DNA from: Chloroflexota bacterium
Lineage (GTDB): Bacteria; Chloroflexota; Anaerolineae; B4-G1
Assembly (NCBI GenBank): GCA_012514315.1
Contig: JAAZAN010000138.1
Location: 1 to 39,171 of the forward strand
DNA length: 39,171 nucleotides
Reading direction: 5' to 3'
In this document: piece by piece, positions 15,697-23,552 of the stretch
Position numbering within the stretch: position 1 is the first letter of the stretch
Layout of the letters: every line of letters starts with the position of its first letter
Position numbers and translations under genes: made by a program
The notes under the pieces: model-generated
Databases searched by the model: none
The model's input: only the letters and a program-made list of their open reading frames with translations
What the model was told of the DNA's origin: nothing

Positions 15697-18600
15697 TCAG
15701 CTTCTGAGCACCGCAGGGAAATAGCGGCGCCAGGGGCGAACTTTCAACCACACAGGTCGTTCCCAGGCCCCGCCCTGGCCATCGTGGATAAAGGCAACAC
15801 TGTACAGTGTCCGTGTCTGCACCCCGCCCGGCAACGTGAGCCGGCACGTCACAGTCACCAGCACTTGGGGCATGAGCGTACCCTCCCAGAGCAGGGTGTT
15901 GTTGATCAGCGACGCCGCCCCCACTGAACTCCGCAGCGAACCGACCACAATCTCAGTACCTACAGGCGGTGAGACAACGGCCGTAGCGGATATGGCCGTA
16001 CCTGGTCCTGTATTGATCAACGTCAGCGTACCCGTTACCTCGCCACTGGTGTGGACTGTGGACGGTGTGAATCGCAGGGAAGACCCCGCGAGATCTGGCG
16101 TCCCGACATTCACGGCAGCTGTTCTGGAGAACCGAATCCCGTGGTCCCTGAGGTGGATCAGCACAACATTGGAGATGGCAGATCCTGAGGGAATCGTCTC
16201 GGAAACGACGGCCTGGTAGCTGAAGCGGCGCACCGCTCCAGGATGGAGCTCGCCATCCCAAGTCATACAATGGGACACCGCATCATACTCAGCGCCTCCC
16301 AGAATACTGTCGGGTAGAATCACCAGGCCCACGGGCAGGGTGTTCGACAGCGAAACACTCACCATCGCCGCACCATCGTTGCGCGCAACCAGTGTATAGG
16401 TCAGAACCTCGCCGGGCGATGCGGCGCCACGGTCAGGCTCAAACGTGGCGCCGCCAAGCCAGGACAGCCATCCCACGTTCTGACGCATCACGTCGGCACG
16501 GTTCAGAGCGGGCAGCGCCTCGAACGGGAATGACAGAAACGCCGTGGCATAGTTGGGCCCTCGTCGGACAATCTGCAGACCACGCCTCTCGCCATCGCGG
16601 AAGGCGATCTCCGCCCCTGGCTGAGGGTCCACCCCATCGGACCAGTTTTGGTAACCCGACGGATATCTCAGTTCCCAAGGCCCGAATCCCTGACCAATGC
16701 GGTTCTCTGAGACACCGTATATCAGAGTAGGCGTGATATCCTGGACATAGCCCAGGACACCGAAATACGCTGTACTCAGCAGCGAATCTCCATGGAAATA
16801 GAGGAAGTCCTGTGAGGAGAGGAACAGCCGGCCGCCTGAGGCGATGTAGGCTTCGAGGGCCATTCGTTCAGCCTGCGTCACCGGGCGGTACCAGTCGTAG
16901 CCCGTCCACCAGATCACGATGGGGTAGAGCCTCAGGACATCCAGAGGCGGGCTGTTGTCGTCGCAGGAACCTATGGCCGTGCACGTCTGCCACAGATCGT
17001 AATTCAGCCCTGCTACGCGCATCGCGTGCTCGTAGCTGTCCACCTGTTCATACCAGCGATCATCATCCACCAGAAGGATCGGCGCGGGCGTCTTGCTGGT
17101 CAAAACGGCGGTTTGCTGGAGGGTGGGGGACGACAAAGCGGTCGCCGTCAGCGTCACGACGTTGCGCGCGTGCCAGCCTGCAGATATCGGCGCAGTGACA
17201 GTTACGCGCAACGTGGCGGATGTGCACGGTGCAAGCGTCAGTGAGGATGGGGCAATCTGGGCATTCCAGCCCGTGCTCTCGATAGAGGCCTGGAACGTCT
17301 CAACGCCACCCGACTGACCGGTGTTCCGGAGGCGCACGGTGTGGGTAATCGGGGAGCCGGGCAGCCCAATCTGCGTATCAACCACCGGATTTAGATCGAG
17401 CCCTGCGCCAGGTGGATGATCCATCAGCCAAGCCAGCGCTCGATCCATCACTTCCCCACGAGCCGACCGGTCGGTGATTGCCTCCAAGCCAAAAGAGAGA
17501 TACACGGAGCGATAGTCCAGGCACGTGCTCGCAGCGAGACCGCCAAGACCTCCCCCCGAATAACTCAGCACCGACGAGGCGCTATCACGGTCCGTGACGA
17601 AGATCTCATCGGGGTAATGCTGGTTGTTGGCGCCACCCGTTCCCGCAATGGTAAACGCTAGCCCTGCGTAGATCTCCCCAGGCAAGCCTTTGAGGGTCCA
17701 AACCCCCGATGTGTCGTTCGACAATCCAGCCTTGAGGTACTGGCGGTAGTACGGGGCGTAGCCGCCGTCTCCGTCGTCGAAATAGCCAATATCCTGACCG
17801 CTCAAGAACAACCGGCCACCGGATGATAGATAGCCCGTGATCGCACTGCTGGCGCCAATGTAGCCGGGAGCATCCTCCGGCGCACTCCACACGACGATAT
17901 CGTAGGGTGTGAGGGCGCTGGCGGACGGCACATCATCGGGCAATCGCTGGATCGGCCACTCATCATACACGAAAGCGAGATCATCGAGGGCTTGGCGAAA
18001 GTAGGCAATCTGACTCCGGTAGTACCAGGGACCACTATCGACCAATACGATCGACGGCGCAGGGGGCAGCGCGAGGGTCAACGTAGTTGCTTCGCCCGCA
18101 ACGATCTGAGTCGTCGCTGTAATCAGGCGATAGCCCAGGCGTGCGGCCTGGATAGTGTAGTGGTTGACTGGAAGGGAGACCGCCACGCTGCTCGTGATCA
18201 TCTCGATGGGAGTGTCCAGAACACGAACCGTCGCAGTGATCGGACGTTCCGTCAGGGCCTCGTTGATGGCGATGTTCAGCGTACCTGCGGGCAACGCCGT
18301 GAGCTGGAAATCCTCGGTCACGGATTCACCCGCTGCCACCATCCTCGCAAGGGCGGAGGAAGCTGCATACCCGAAGGCCGAAGCAGTCACATCATACGTA
18401 TCCGGCATCAGGGTCAGAGCGTACCTGCCATCGGGTTCCACGGCAACCTGCCCTCTGCGTGTACCGTCGCGCGACACGGCCGTCACAACGCTGGACGGTA
18501 TCGGCGCCGCATCCGCGTCCATGACCCTGCCCACGAGAAACCCCGGCGTCAGAAGCGCTATGGCCGCGTTGAGTGCATCGGCGCGCCCCCAGCCTGTATC

Positions 18601-20061
18601 GTTGTTGGGGACGACCTCGCCGATCTGTACTGCGGTGCTGGTCACAACGAACGTCGCCTGAGGAACGGTCAGTGTGGGACTGATCGCTCGCAACAGCGCC
18701 ACGATTCCCGACACGTGTGGTGCAGCCATCGATGTTCCATTAGACTGCCCATATACGCCACCCGGCAGGCTGGAGCGTATATTCACACCGGGCGCAGTCA
18801 CATGCGGGCGGATCTCATCCCACGGTGAGGGCCCTCGACTGGAGAACGTGGCCACGGCATCATTCTCATCGAGCGCTCCGACTGCGAGAGCTTGCGGCAA
18901 GGATGCCGGTGATCCCACTGTACCTGACGCGGGACCGGCGTTTCCCGAGGAGAAGATAGGCACGATCCCTGCCGCGCGCAGGGCAATGAGATCATCCTGG
19001 AACACCGTCAGCGCTCCGATGTCACTGCCCCAGGAACAGTTCACGACATCGGGGGCATTGGCTGGATCGCCGCCTGGCGCCAGCAGCCACTGAAAGCCGG
19101 CGTGGATCCAGCTATCGTACCCGACCCCGTTGCTGTTCAGCACTTTGACAGCAATCCAGCGGGCGTCCGGGGCGACGCCGATTCCGACCTGACCCACGGC
19201 AGTCCCCAGCGTGTGCGTGCCGTGCCCGTTGTCGTCTGTGGGATAGAGGGACCCATTCACCGCGTCGAACCAGTTGGCGTGATGGGTCACCAGCCCATGG
19301 CCAGCATACCCACGATAGTTGGTCTGCAGAGCTGGGTGATTCCAGTCGACACCCGAGTCCATCCCCGCTACAACAGCGCCGGCGCCGGAGATCCCCAAGG
19401 AGTCCCAGACTTGATCGGCGCGTATCCGCGTGACACCCCATGCGGGCGTTACAGATGAGTCGTCGACGTCTTCCGACGCAAGGCAGGGATGATCCGCAAC
19501 GAAAGTCGCGTCAGATCCGGTCAGCCAGTTGCGGGCCTGATCCAGATAGACAACGCCAACCGCCGGATGTGCCGCGAGGGATCTGACCCACGCCGCTTGA
19601 GCACGCGCCGCCATCCCGTTGAAAATCCAGAACGAGGAGTACGATTCGACCAATCCTGCCCCCTTCGCGCCATCCAGGTAGGCCTTCAATGGGATCTGAC
19701 TGGTCTCACTTCGTGCACGCAATGCTGCAACGACATCCTCTCGCTGATGGAGACCCACAACCTGACTTCTGGTGAAGGGACGCAAGTCGGCCTGCTCGCG
19801 CAGGACAATGACGACGGGAATGTAGTCGGCCGATGAGGCTTCGGCAATGGCACGCGCGAGGGCGGGATCGACGATCCCTGCAGGCGGCGCGATCGGCACA
19901 TCTCCAGGTTGCATCCAAGACGGCCACCACGCCACGTCAGTATGCGTCGCGTCGCAGCCAGTCAACCTTCCGTGGGCGCGACACACTGGGCCAGCGCTCG
20001 TCGCTCGGGCAAGGCTCAGTAGGATGACGAGCCCAATCAGGAGAGAAAAACCCCTTTTCAT
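15697..20061 (-). CDS. Secreted subtilisin-like serine protease (S8), multidomain
   Basis: A large secreted protease of 1454 residues. A signal peptide (MKRGFSLLIGLVILLSLA) is followed by an I9-like propeptide at about 75-180. The S8 catalytic domain has Asp235 (AGMDSGVDWNHP), His280 (DNGHGTHTLG), oxyanion Asn374 (SSGNAG) and Ser444 (NGTSMAAPHVSG), so it looks active. C-terminal to it are a carboxypeptidase-regulatory-like beta domain, two copies of a Rossmann-like module ending in GGRLFLSGQD and GGRLFLSSQD, and DUF11-type beta domains (about 1190-1430). It ends in WRRYFPAVLRS. It probably degrades extracellular protein. The ATG at 20061 starts a proper signal peptide and lies 7 nt after an extended -10, predicting a leaderless mRNA. 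A longer frame to 20142 would include the promoter. Confidence 0.93.
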   Translation of the reverse strand: MKRGFSLLIGLVILLSLARATSAGPVCRAHGRLTGCDATHTDVAWWPSWMQPGDVPIAPPAGIVDPALARAIAEASSADYIPVVIVLREQADLRPFTRSQVVGLHQREDVVAALRARSETSQIPLKAYLDGAKGAGLVESYSSFWIFNGMAARAQAAWVRSLAAHPAVGVVYLDQARNWLTGSDATFVADHPCLASEDVDDSSVTPAWGVTRIRADQVWDSLGISGAGAVVAGMDSGVDWNHPALQTNYRGYAGHGLVTHHANWFDAVNGSLYPTDDNGHGTHTLGTAVGQVGIGVAPDARWIAVKVLNSNGVGYDSWIHAGFQWLLAPGGDPANAPDVVNCSWGSDIGALTVFQDDLIALRAAGIVPIFSSGNAGPASGTVGSPASLPQALAVGALDENDAVATFSSRGPSPWDEIRPHVTAPGVNIRSSLPGGVYGQSNGTSMAAPHVSGIVALLRAISPTLTVPQATFVVTSTAVQIGEVVPNNDTGWGRADALNAAIALLTPGFLVGRVMDADAAPIPSSVVTAVSRDGTRRGQVAVEPDGRYALTLMPDTYDVTASAFGYAASSALARMVAAGESVTEDFQLTALPAGTLNIAINEALTERPITATVRVLDTPIEMITSSVAVSLPVNHYTIQAARLGYRLITATTQIVAGEATTLTLALPPAPSIVLVDSGPWYYRSQIAYFRQALDDLAFVYDEWPIQRLPDDVPSASALTPYDIVVWSAPEDAPGYIGASSAITGYLSSGGRLFLSGQDIGYFDDGDGGYAPYYRQYLKAGLSNDTSGVWTLKGLPGEIYAGLAFTIAGTGGANNQHYPDEIFVTDRDSASSVLSYSGGGLGGLAASTCLDYRSVYLSFGLEAITDRSARGEVMDRALAWLMDHPPGAGLDLNPVVDTQIGLPGSPITHTVRLRNTGQSGGVETFQASIESTGWNAQIAPSSLTLAPCTSATLRVTVTAPISAGWHARNVVTLTATALSSPTLQQTAVLTSKTPAPILLVDDDRWYEQVDSYEHAMRVAGLNYDLWQTCTAIGSCDDNSPPLDVLRLYPIVIWWTGYDWYRPVTQAERMALEAYIASGGRLFLSSQDFLYFHGDSLLSTAYFGVLGYVQDITPTLIYGVSENRIGQGFGPWELRYPSGYQNWSDGVDPQPGAEIAFRDGERRGLQIVRRGPNYATAFLSFPFEALPALNRADVMRQNVGWLSWLGGATFEPDRGAASPGEVLTYTLVARNDGAAMVSVSLSNTLPVGLVILPDSILGGAEYDAVSHCMTWDGELHPGAVRRFSYQAVVSETIPSGSAISNVVLIHLRDHGIRFSRTAAVNVGTPDLAGSSLRFTPSTVHTSGEVTGTLTLINTGPGTAISATAVVSPPVGTEIVVGSLRSSVGAASLINNTLLWEGTLMPQVLVTVTCRLTLPGGVQTRTLYSVAFIHDGQGGAWERPVWLKVRPWRRYFPAVLRS

Positions 20062-20068
20062 ATGAATC

Positions 20069-20077
20069 ATTATAGCA
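20069..20077 (-). promoter_or_regulatory. Extended -10 of the S8 protease gene
   Basis: TGCTATAAT on the minus strand, with TATAAT at 20069-20074. The -35 region is poor. The predicted start at 20061-20062 coincides with the ATG at 20061. Confidence 0.65.
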
Positions 20078-20121
20078 GCCAATCCGCTTTGCAACATCCG
20101 GTCGCCAGCTGCATTCGCCAC

Positions 20122-20150
20122 GTGATATGGAGAGTATACCATGGTATAAT
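20122..20150 (+). promoter_or_regulatory. Promoter of the FHA gene
   Basis: GTGATA (20122-20127), a 17-bp spacer and TATAAT (20145-20150) with an extended TG (TGGTATAAT). The predicted start near 20157 leaves a leader of about 158 nt, in which I see nothing recognisable. It is divergent from the protease promoter. Confidence 0.6.
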
Positions 20151-20314
20151 AGCTCCCGATTCATTGGCCCGCATCGAACGGAAAGCAGATTTGGTCGGAA
20201 GACCCTGTACGAGAACTCCACCCCAACAGTACTGGATATCTCGCCCGCACACAGTAGCCACAACGCAGATTGGCGCGGTCCCTACAATTGCAGCTTGAGA
20301 CAGGGGAGTGGCCT

Positions 20315-21319
20315 ATGGCATTCAAGTGTCGGGAGTGTCCGAGACAGATTCGCGAATGCTGTATCGAACAGAGCGGCAACTCTCATAGCGTCAAGCTGCT
20401 TATGCGGAGCGCATTCGAGGCCAGTACAGACACCGTGCAGATGTGGGATATGCTGCAGGCCAGCTGTTTGCTGCGCAGCCGTGTCTGGACTGAGGCTGAA
20501 CTCACACCAGATTCGCCCCCAGAGCGTCGTACCTGGTCCCATCAGAGTGCCAGGAGCTCAGACTTCGAGAGCTATGAGACCGATCCACAACCTGACTGGC
20601 AATCCGAGACTAGTGGGCTGAGGAAGAATGCCACTCGCTATGGATTGTCTCCCCAGACAGGACTGCGCCGCATCGCGCTTCCAGTATGCGGCGAGGTCGT
20701 GTTGGGCCGGTTCGATCCACTGGTTCAGGCAACTCCCGATGTGGACCTGAATTACCTCAATCGTATGGGATATCAGATATCGCGTCGCCACGTGCGGATC
20801 ATCGCCCGCGATGGGCAGCACGAAATCGAGGACATCGGAAGTACGAGCGGCACGATGATCAACTGGCGACGACTTCGGATGGGTCAGAGAGTACACCTGA
20901 CGCCCGGCGACCGCGTGACCCTGGGACAGTGTGATTTCGTCTACGAAGCTCTACCCGACATTCCGCCCGCTTCGTTGGGAGTCTCGTTCAGGGCCTACGT
21001 TGTCGTGACGGCCACAGGTCACCGACACTTCCTGCCGTCATCGGGGTTAGTCGTGATCGGCAGAAACGATCGCGCTGTGGGCCTTGTCCCCGACATCGAT
21101 CTGGGCCGTGAAGGTCCCATCGCGCAAGGGGTGGCGCGGCGTCACACTCGGATCGTGGTGCGAAATGGCCGACACTACGCGGAGGATCTGGGGAGCGCCA
21201 GCGGTACCCGGCTCAACGGATCCGCCGTTCAAATCGGCCAGGCGGAACTATTGAGCCCTGGGGATCATCTATGGCTGGGCGGATGTACATTGGGATACGA
21301 CATAGCGCCTGTGAAATGA
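20315..21319 (+). CDS. Double-FHA protein with Cys-containing N-terminal domain
   Basis: A 334-residue cytoplasmic protein. Two FHA domains, which bind phosphothreonine, are complete. The first (about 128-212) has VLGRFD, SRRHVRI and STSGTMIN. The second (about 247-328) has VIGRND, ARRHTRI and SASGTRLN. The N-terminal ~60 residues form a separate unit with Cys at 5, 8, 15, 16 and 51 (FKCRECPRQIRECC), which could be a zinc site or the family's own recognition module. I do not recognise it. A polar linker joins it to FHA1. The ATG at 20315 follows GGGGAG by about 6 nt. The SUMF1-fold gene follows after 71 nt. The partner is probably a Ser/Thr kinase substrate, but no kinase lies in the window. 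Confidence 0.88.
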   Translation: MAFKCRECPRQIRECCIEQSGNSHSVKLLMRSAFEASTDTVQMWDMLQASCLLRSRVWTEAELTPDSPPERRTWSHQSARSSDFESYETDPQPDWQSETSGLRKNATRYGLSPQTGLRRIALPVCGEVVLGRFDPLVQATPDVDLNYLNRMGYQISRRHVRIIARDGQHEIEDIGSTSGTMINWRRLRMGQRVHLTPGDRVTLGQCDFVYEALPDIPPASLGVSFRAYVVVTATGHRHFLPSSGLVVIGRNDRAVGLVPDIDLGREGPIAQGVARRHTRIVVRNGRHYAEDLGSASGTRLNGSAVQIGQAELLSPGDHLWLGGCTLGYDIAPVK

Positions 21320-21390
21320 GGTCAGTACCATTTTGTTGAGTTAAGCGCCAGGAGCAGTGGAGCATACAAACAAAGAGAGAGGGATCAACG

Positions 21391-22206
21391 ATGCCTGTGG
21401 AAACCAGCAAGCCGCCGGACACCCAGCTTCCTCAGCAGATCATCTGGAACAGCGATAATCAGGAAATGGTTCTTGTGTCAGCAGGAGCCCTGAAGATGGG
21501 GAGCGATGAGAACCGGCCGAATGAGGGGCCTGCGCACATCGTCCAAGTCGAGGCGTTCTACATCGATCGCTATCCTGTAACCAACGAGATATACAAGCGG
21601 TTCATTGACGAGACCGGACATCCGGCGCCCTGCTACCACGTCGATTGGGCTGAGTTCGCCGAATACAACTGGAACCCCGATACCCGGATGCCCCCAGCCG
21701 GTAAGGAGCGACATCCAGTCGTGTTGGTGAAGTGGGAGGACGCCAGAGCCTACGCGGCCTGGGCAGGCAAGCGACTCCCCAGTGAAGCGGAATGGGAGCG
21801 CGCGGCACGCGGCGACGATGGGCGGCGCTGGCCGTGGGGCAATGAGTTCATCGCCAACCTGTGCCATACTCGCGACAGCGGCGCCACCGGCACCGCTCCA
21901 GTGGGAAGGTATTCTCCTGCGGGAGATAGCCCCTACGGGATCAGCGATATGGTAGGCAACGTCTGGGAGTGGACCAGCACTTTGTTTCGACCGTATCCGT
22001 ACGACGCCGATGACGGGCGTGAAAGCCAGGAGGCAGGTGGGTGGCGAGTCCTTAGGGGTGGATCGTGGCAGAACGATCTGGATCGCGCGCGGTGCACGAC
22101 CCGCCTCGACGGGGACTTTCTCTTCTTCACTAACGTCGGGTTTCGTTGCGCCGTCTCTGTCAAGGACGTTGCGTCGGATCCACACAATCGGTTCCGCGCC
22201 CTGTAG
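21391..22206 (+). CDS. SUMF1/FGE-fold protein, probably not a formylglycine enzyme
   Basis: A 271-residue FGE-sulfatase (SUMF1) domain protein. Characteristic segments are VSAGALKMGSDENRPNEGP, AFYIDRYPVTNEIYKRFI, WAGKRLPSEAEWERAARG, MVGNVWEWTSTLF, VLRGGSWQND and NVGFRCAV. In true formylglycine-generating enzymes two catalytic Cys lie just after the RGGS motif. Here the aligned positions are Asn and Ala, so oxidation of a sulfatase Cys is unlikely. Many bacterial members without these residues act as binding modules or in signalling. No signal peptide is seen. The neighbouring FHA gene suggests a signalling or scaffold role, which is inference. The ATG follows GAGAGAGGGA. Confidence 0.88.
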   Translation: MPVETSKPPDTQLPQQIIWNSDNQEMVLVSAGALKMGSDENRPNEGPAHIVQVEAFYIDRYPVTNEIYKRFIDETGHPAPCYHVDWAEFAEYNWNPDTRMPPAGKERHPVVLVKWEDARAYAAWAGKRLPSEAEWERAARGDDGRRWPWGNEFIANLCHTRDSGATGTAPVGRYSPAGDSPYGISDMVGNVWEWTSTLFRPYPYDADDGRESQEAGGWRVLRGGSWQNDLDRARCTTRLDGDFLFFTNVGFRCAVSVKDVASDPHNRFRAL

Positions 22207-22257
22207 TGCGGTGACATCAGCAGGTAGACTGATCTGCCGGCGAACGACAGACTTACA

Positions 22258-22303
22258 ACTCAGCCGCTCCAAACAATCGAGCCTCCGTTCAGAGCGGCTG
22301 AGT
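22258..22303. terminator. Perfect 12-bp inverted repeat between convergent genes
   Basis: ACTCAGCCGCTC (22258-22269) and its exact complement (22292-22303) are separated by 22 nt, midway between the convergent stops at 22206 and 22316. The stem is strong but the loop is long and no T-run follows. A bidirectional terminator is plausible. Confidence 0.5.
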
Positions 22304-22315
22304 ATCACGCGCACC

Positions 22316-22582
22316 CTACTCAGTGCGCGTCATCCATCGGTACGCGAGATAACCAGAGAGCGCACCGAGGACCAGGTTCTGAGCTGGCCAGATGAAACAC
22401 CAGAGCCCCAGGGTCCCGATAGCCAGAGCAAGACCCAGGGCCCAGTCCAGCAGCCAATAGCCGACGAGAAGGCATATACCCATCGCGGGTCTGCCCGCGT
22501 AGATCCAGCCAATCCCAAGAAACCCAAAGAACCCGCCAACCACCTCCAGCAACAGCGCGATGAACGGATCTCGCTCGTGCAT
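22316..22582 (-). CDS. Small TM2-like membrane protein
   Basis: An 88-residue protein with three hydrophobic segments. The pattern FGFLGIGWIYAGRPAMGICLL resembles TM2-domain proteins (glycine-rich helix, short loop, second helix). Function is unknown. Its ATG shares one base with the stop of the upstream DUF4870 gene (TGATG), indicating translational coupling and probably a joint membrane role. Confidence 0.75.
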   Translation of the reverse strand: MHERDPFIALLLEVVGGFFGFLGIGWIYAGRPAMGICLLVGYWLLDWALGLALAIGTLGLWCFIWPAQNLVLGALSGYLAYRWMTRTE

Positions 22583-23109
22583 CAGAACCTCACCTCCCTG
22601 GCGATCCAGTCCCCAATTGCTCGATATCGGAAATCACGGCCCTGGTACACCTGATAGGCGCCGTACAGTCCATAGCCCAACCAAACAAGTGGCAGACCCC
22701 CCATCAGCAGAACCACGACCAGGGTGAGCAAGAGCGCACCCGGCATGAGAATCAGGCCGATTAGCAGCGCCGCTAACAGGCCACTGATCGTCCACGCCAA
22801 TGCGATCGCCCCTCCACCCACGGCGACAAATCCCAGGTATAGCAGCAAGCCCACAGCCTGATAGACGCAACTCTGCAGAGCGTGAAAAGCCACGAACCGC
22901 GACTTCTCGCGGTATCCGAAGTAGATGGCCAGGGCGACGACTGGACCGATCAGAGCACCAATACCCCCAGCTGCCGAAAAGATGACCGTGAGAAATATGC
23001 TGGCGTGAGCCAACATGGCCGTCGTCCACTCGTCGGCCGGAGCCATCTTTTCGGACTTGGACACAGAGGATGCCCCTGTGCTAATTCCATTTCCAGCCTC
23101 CAGATCCAT
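22582..23109 (-). CDS. DUF4870-family membrane protein
   Basis: A 175-residue membrane protein. After a polar N-terminus (about 35 residues) comes TAMLAHASIFLTVIFSAAGGIGALIGPVV, given here as the family's LAHAS...GPVVALAIYF pattern, then SRFVAFHALQSCVYQ, a hallmark of DUF4870 (AxQALxxQ-like loop). Three to four helices are predicted. Function is unknown. The ATG at 23109 lies behind GGGGGAAGG. The longer in-frame extension to 23268 has no ribosome site and crosses the divergent promoter. It is followed by the coupled TM2-like gene. Confidence 0.8.
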   Translation of the reverse strand: MDLEAGNGISTGASSVSKSEKMAPADEWTTAMLAHASIFLTVIFSAAGGIGALIGPVVALAIYFGYREKSRFVAFHALQSCVYQAVGLLLYLGFVAVGGGAIALAWTISGLLAALLIGLILMPGALLLTLVVVLLMGGLPLVWLGYGLYGAYQVYQGRDFRYRAIGDWIAREVRF

Positions 23110-23179
23110 TGCACCTTCCCCCAAACTGACATTCAACTTGTTATCTATCTGATGTCTATACGCATCTGGACCATCAAGG

Positions 23180-23207
23180 TTGCAGAGGCAATCCGCCGTG
23201 CTATAAT
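23180..23207 (+). promoter_or_regulatory. Promoter placing an ATG at about +3
   Basis: TTGCAG (23180-23185), a 16-bp spacer and TATAAT (23202-23207) with TG upstream (TGCTATAAT). The predicted start at about 23214 is two bases before the ATG at 23216. It may also transcribe the 23553 cluster, because no better promoter is visible before that gene. Confidence 0.7.
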
Positions 23208-23215
23208 GCCGCACT

Positions 23216-23413
23216 ATGGTGACCAAACGACAGCTTGGCATTGCCATCATCGCCATCGGCCTGATCACCGTGATCTTGATGGTAGGTGTAGATCTGGTGG
23301 ATGCCGGCCAGTGGAGTGGATTCGGCCCACTTCAGTGGATCGGAGTGAGCCTCAGTATCGTCGCGGTAGGTGTGGGTTTGATACTGGTCCGCCTGGGAGA
23401 CCGCCCCGCATAG
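23216..23413 (+). CDS. Small two-helix membrane protein, leaderless
   Basis: A 65-residue protein with a basic start (MVTKRQ) and two hydrophobic helices (about 7-27 and 40-58) joined by a short loop (DAGQWSGFGP), ending RLGDRPA. I recognise no family. It is supported by the strong promoter whose -10 ends 8 nt before the ATG and by its coherent membrane pattern. It lies divergent from the DUF4870 gene and 139 nt upstream of the fusion gene at 23553. Confidence 0.65.
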   Translation: MVTKRQLGIAIIAIGLITVILMVGVDLVDAGQWSGFGPLQWIGVSLSIVAVGVGLILVRLGDRPA

Positions 23414-23552
23414 CCAACACGACGTGTGAGTCTCGGACCTGGTGCGGTTCCGGCCGACACGAAGCCGGATCGGCAGCTAATTGTGGCCGTCAAGCCGCGC
23501 ACTTTCTCGTCAGCAGCCTGCTACTCATAGCCTGGACCATAGGACAAGACCC

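Noticed and set aside
17992-18828. Plus-strand open frame opposite the S8 protease (278 codons)
   Set aside because: Antisense to a conserved catalytic protein, low-complexity Arg/His composition, no start signal.
21478-22314. Minus-strand open frame opposite the SUMF1-fold gene
   Set aside because: The plus-strand gene is unambiguous and the antisense product resembles nothing.
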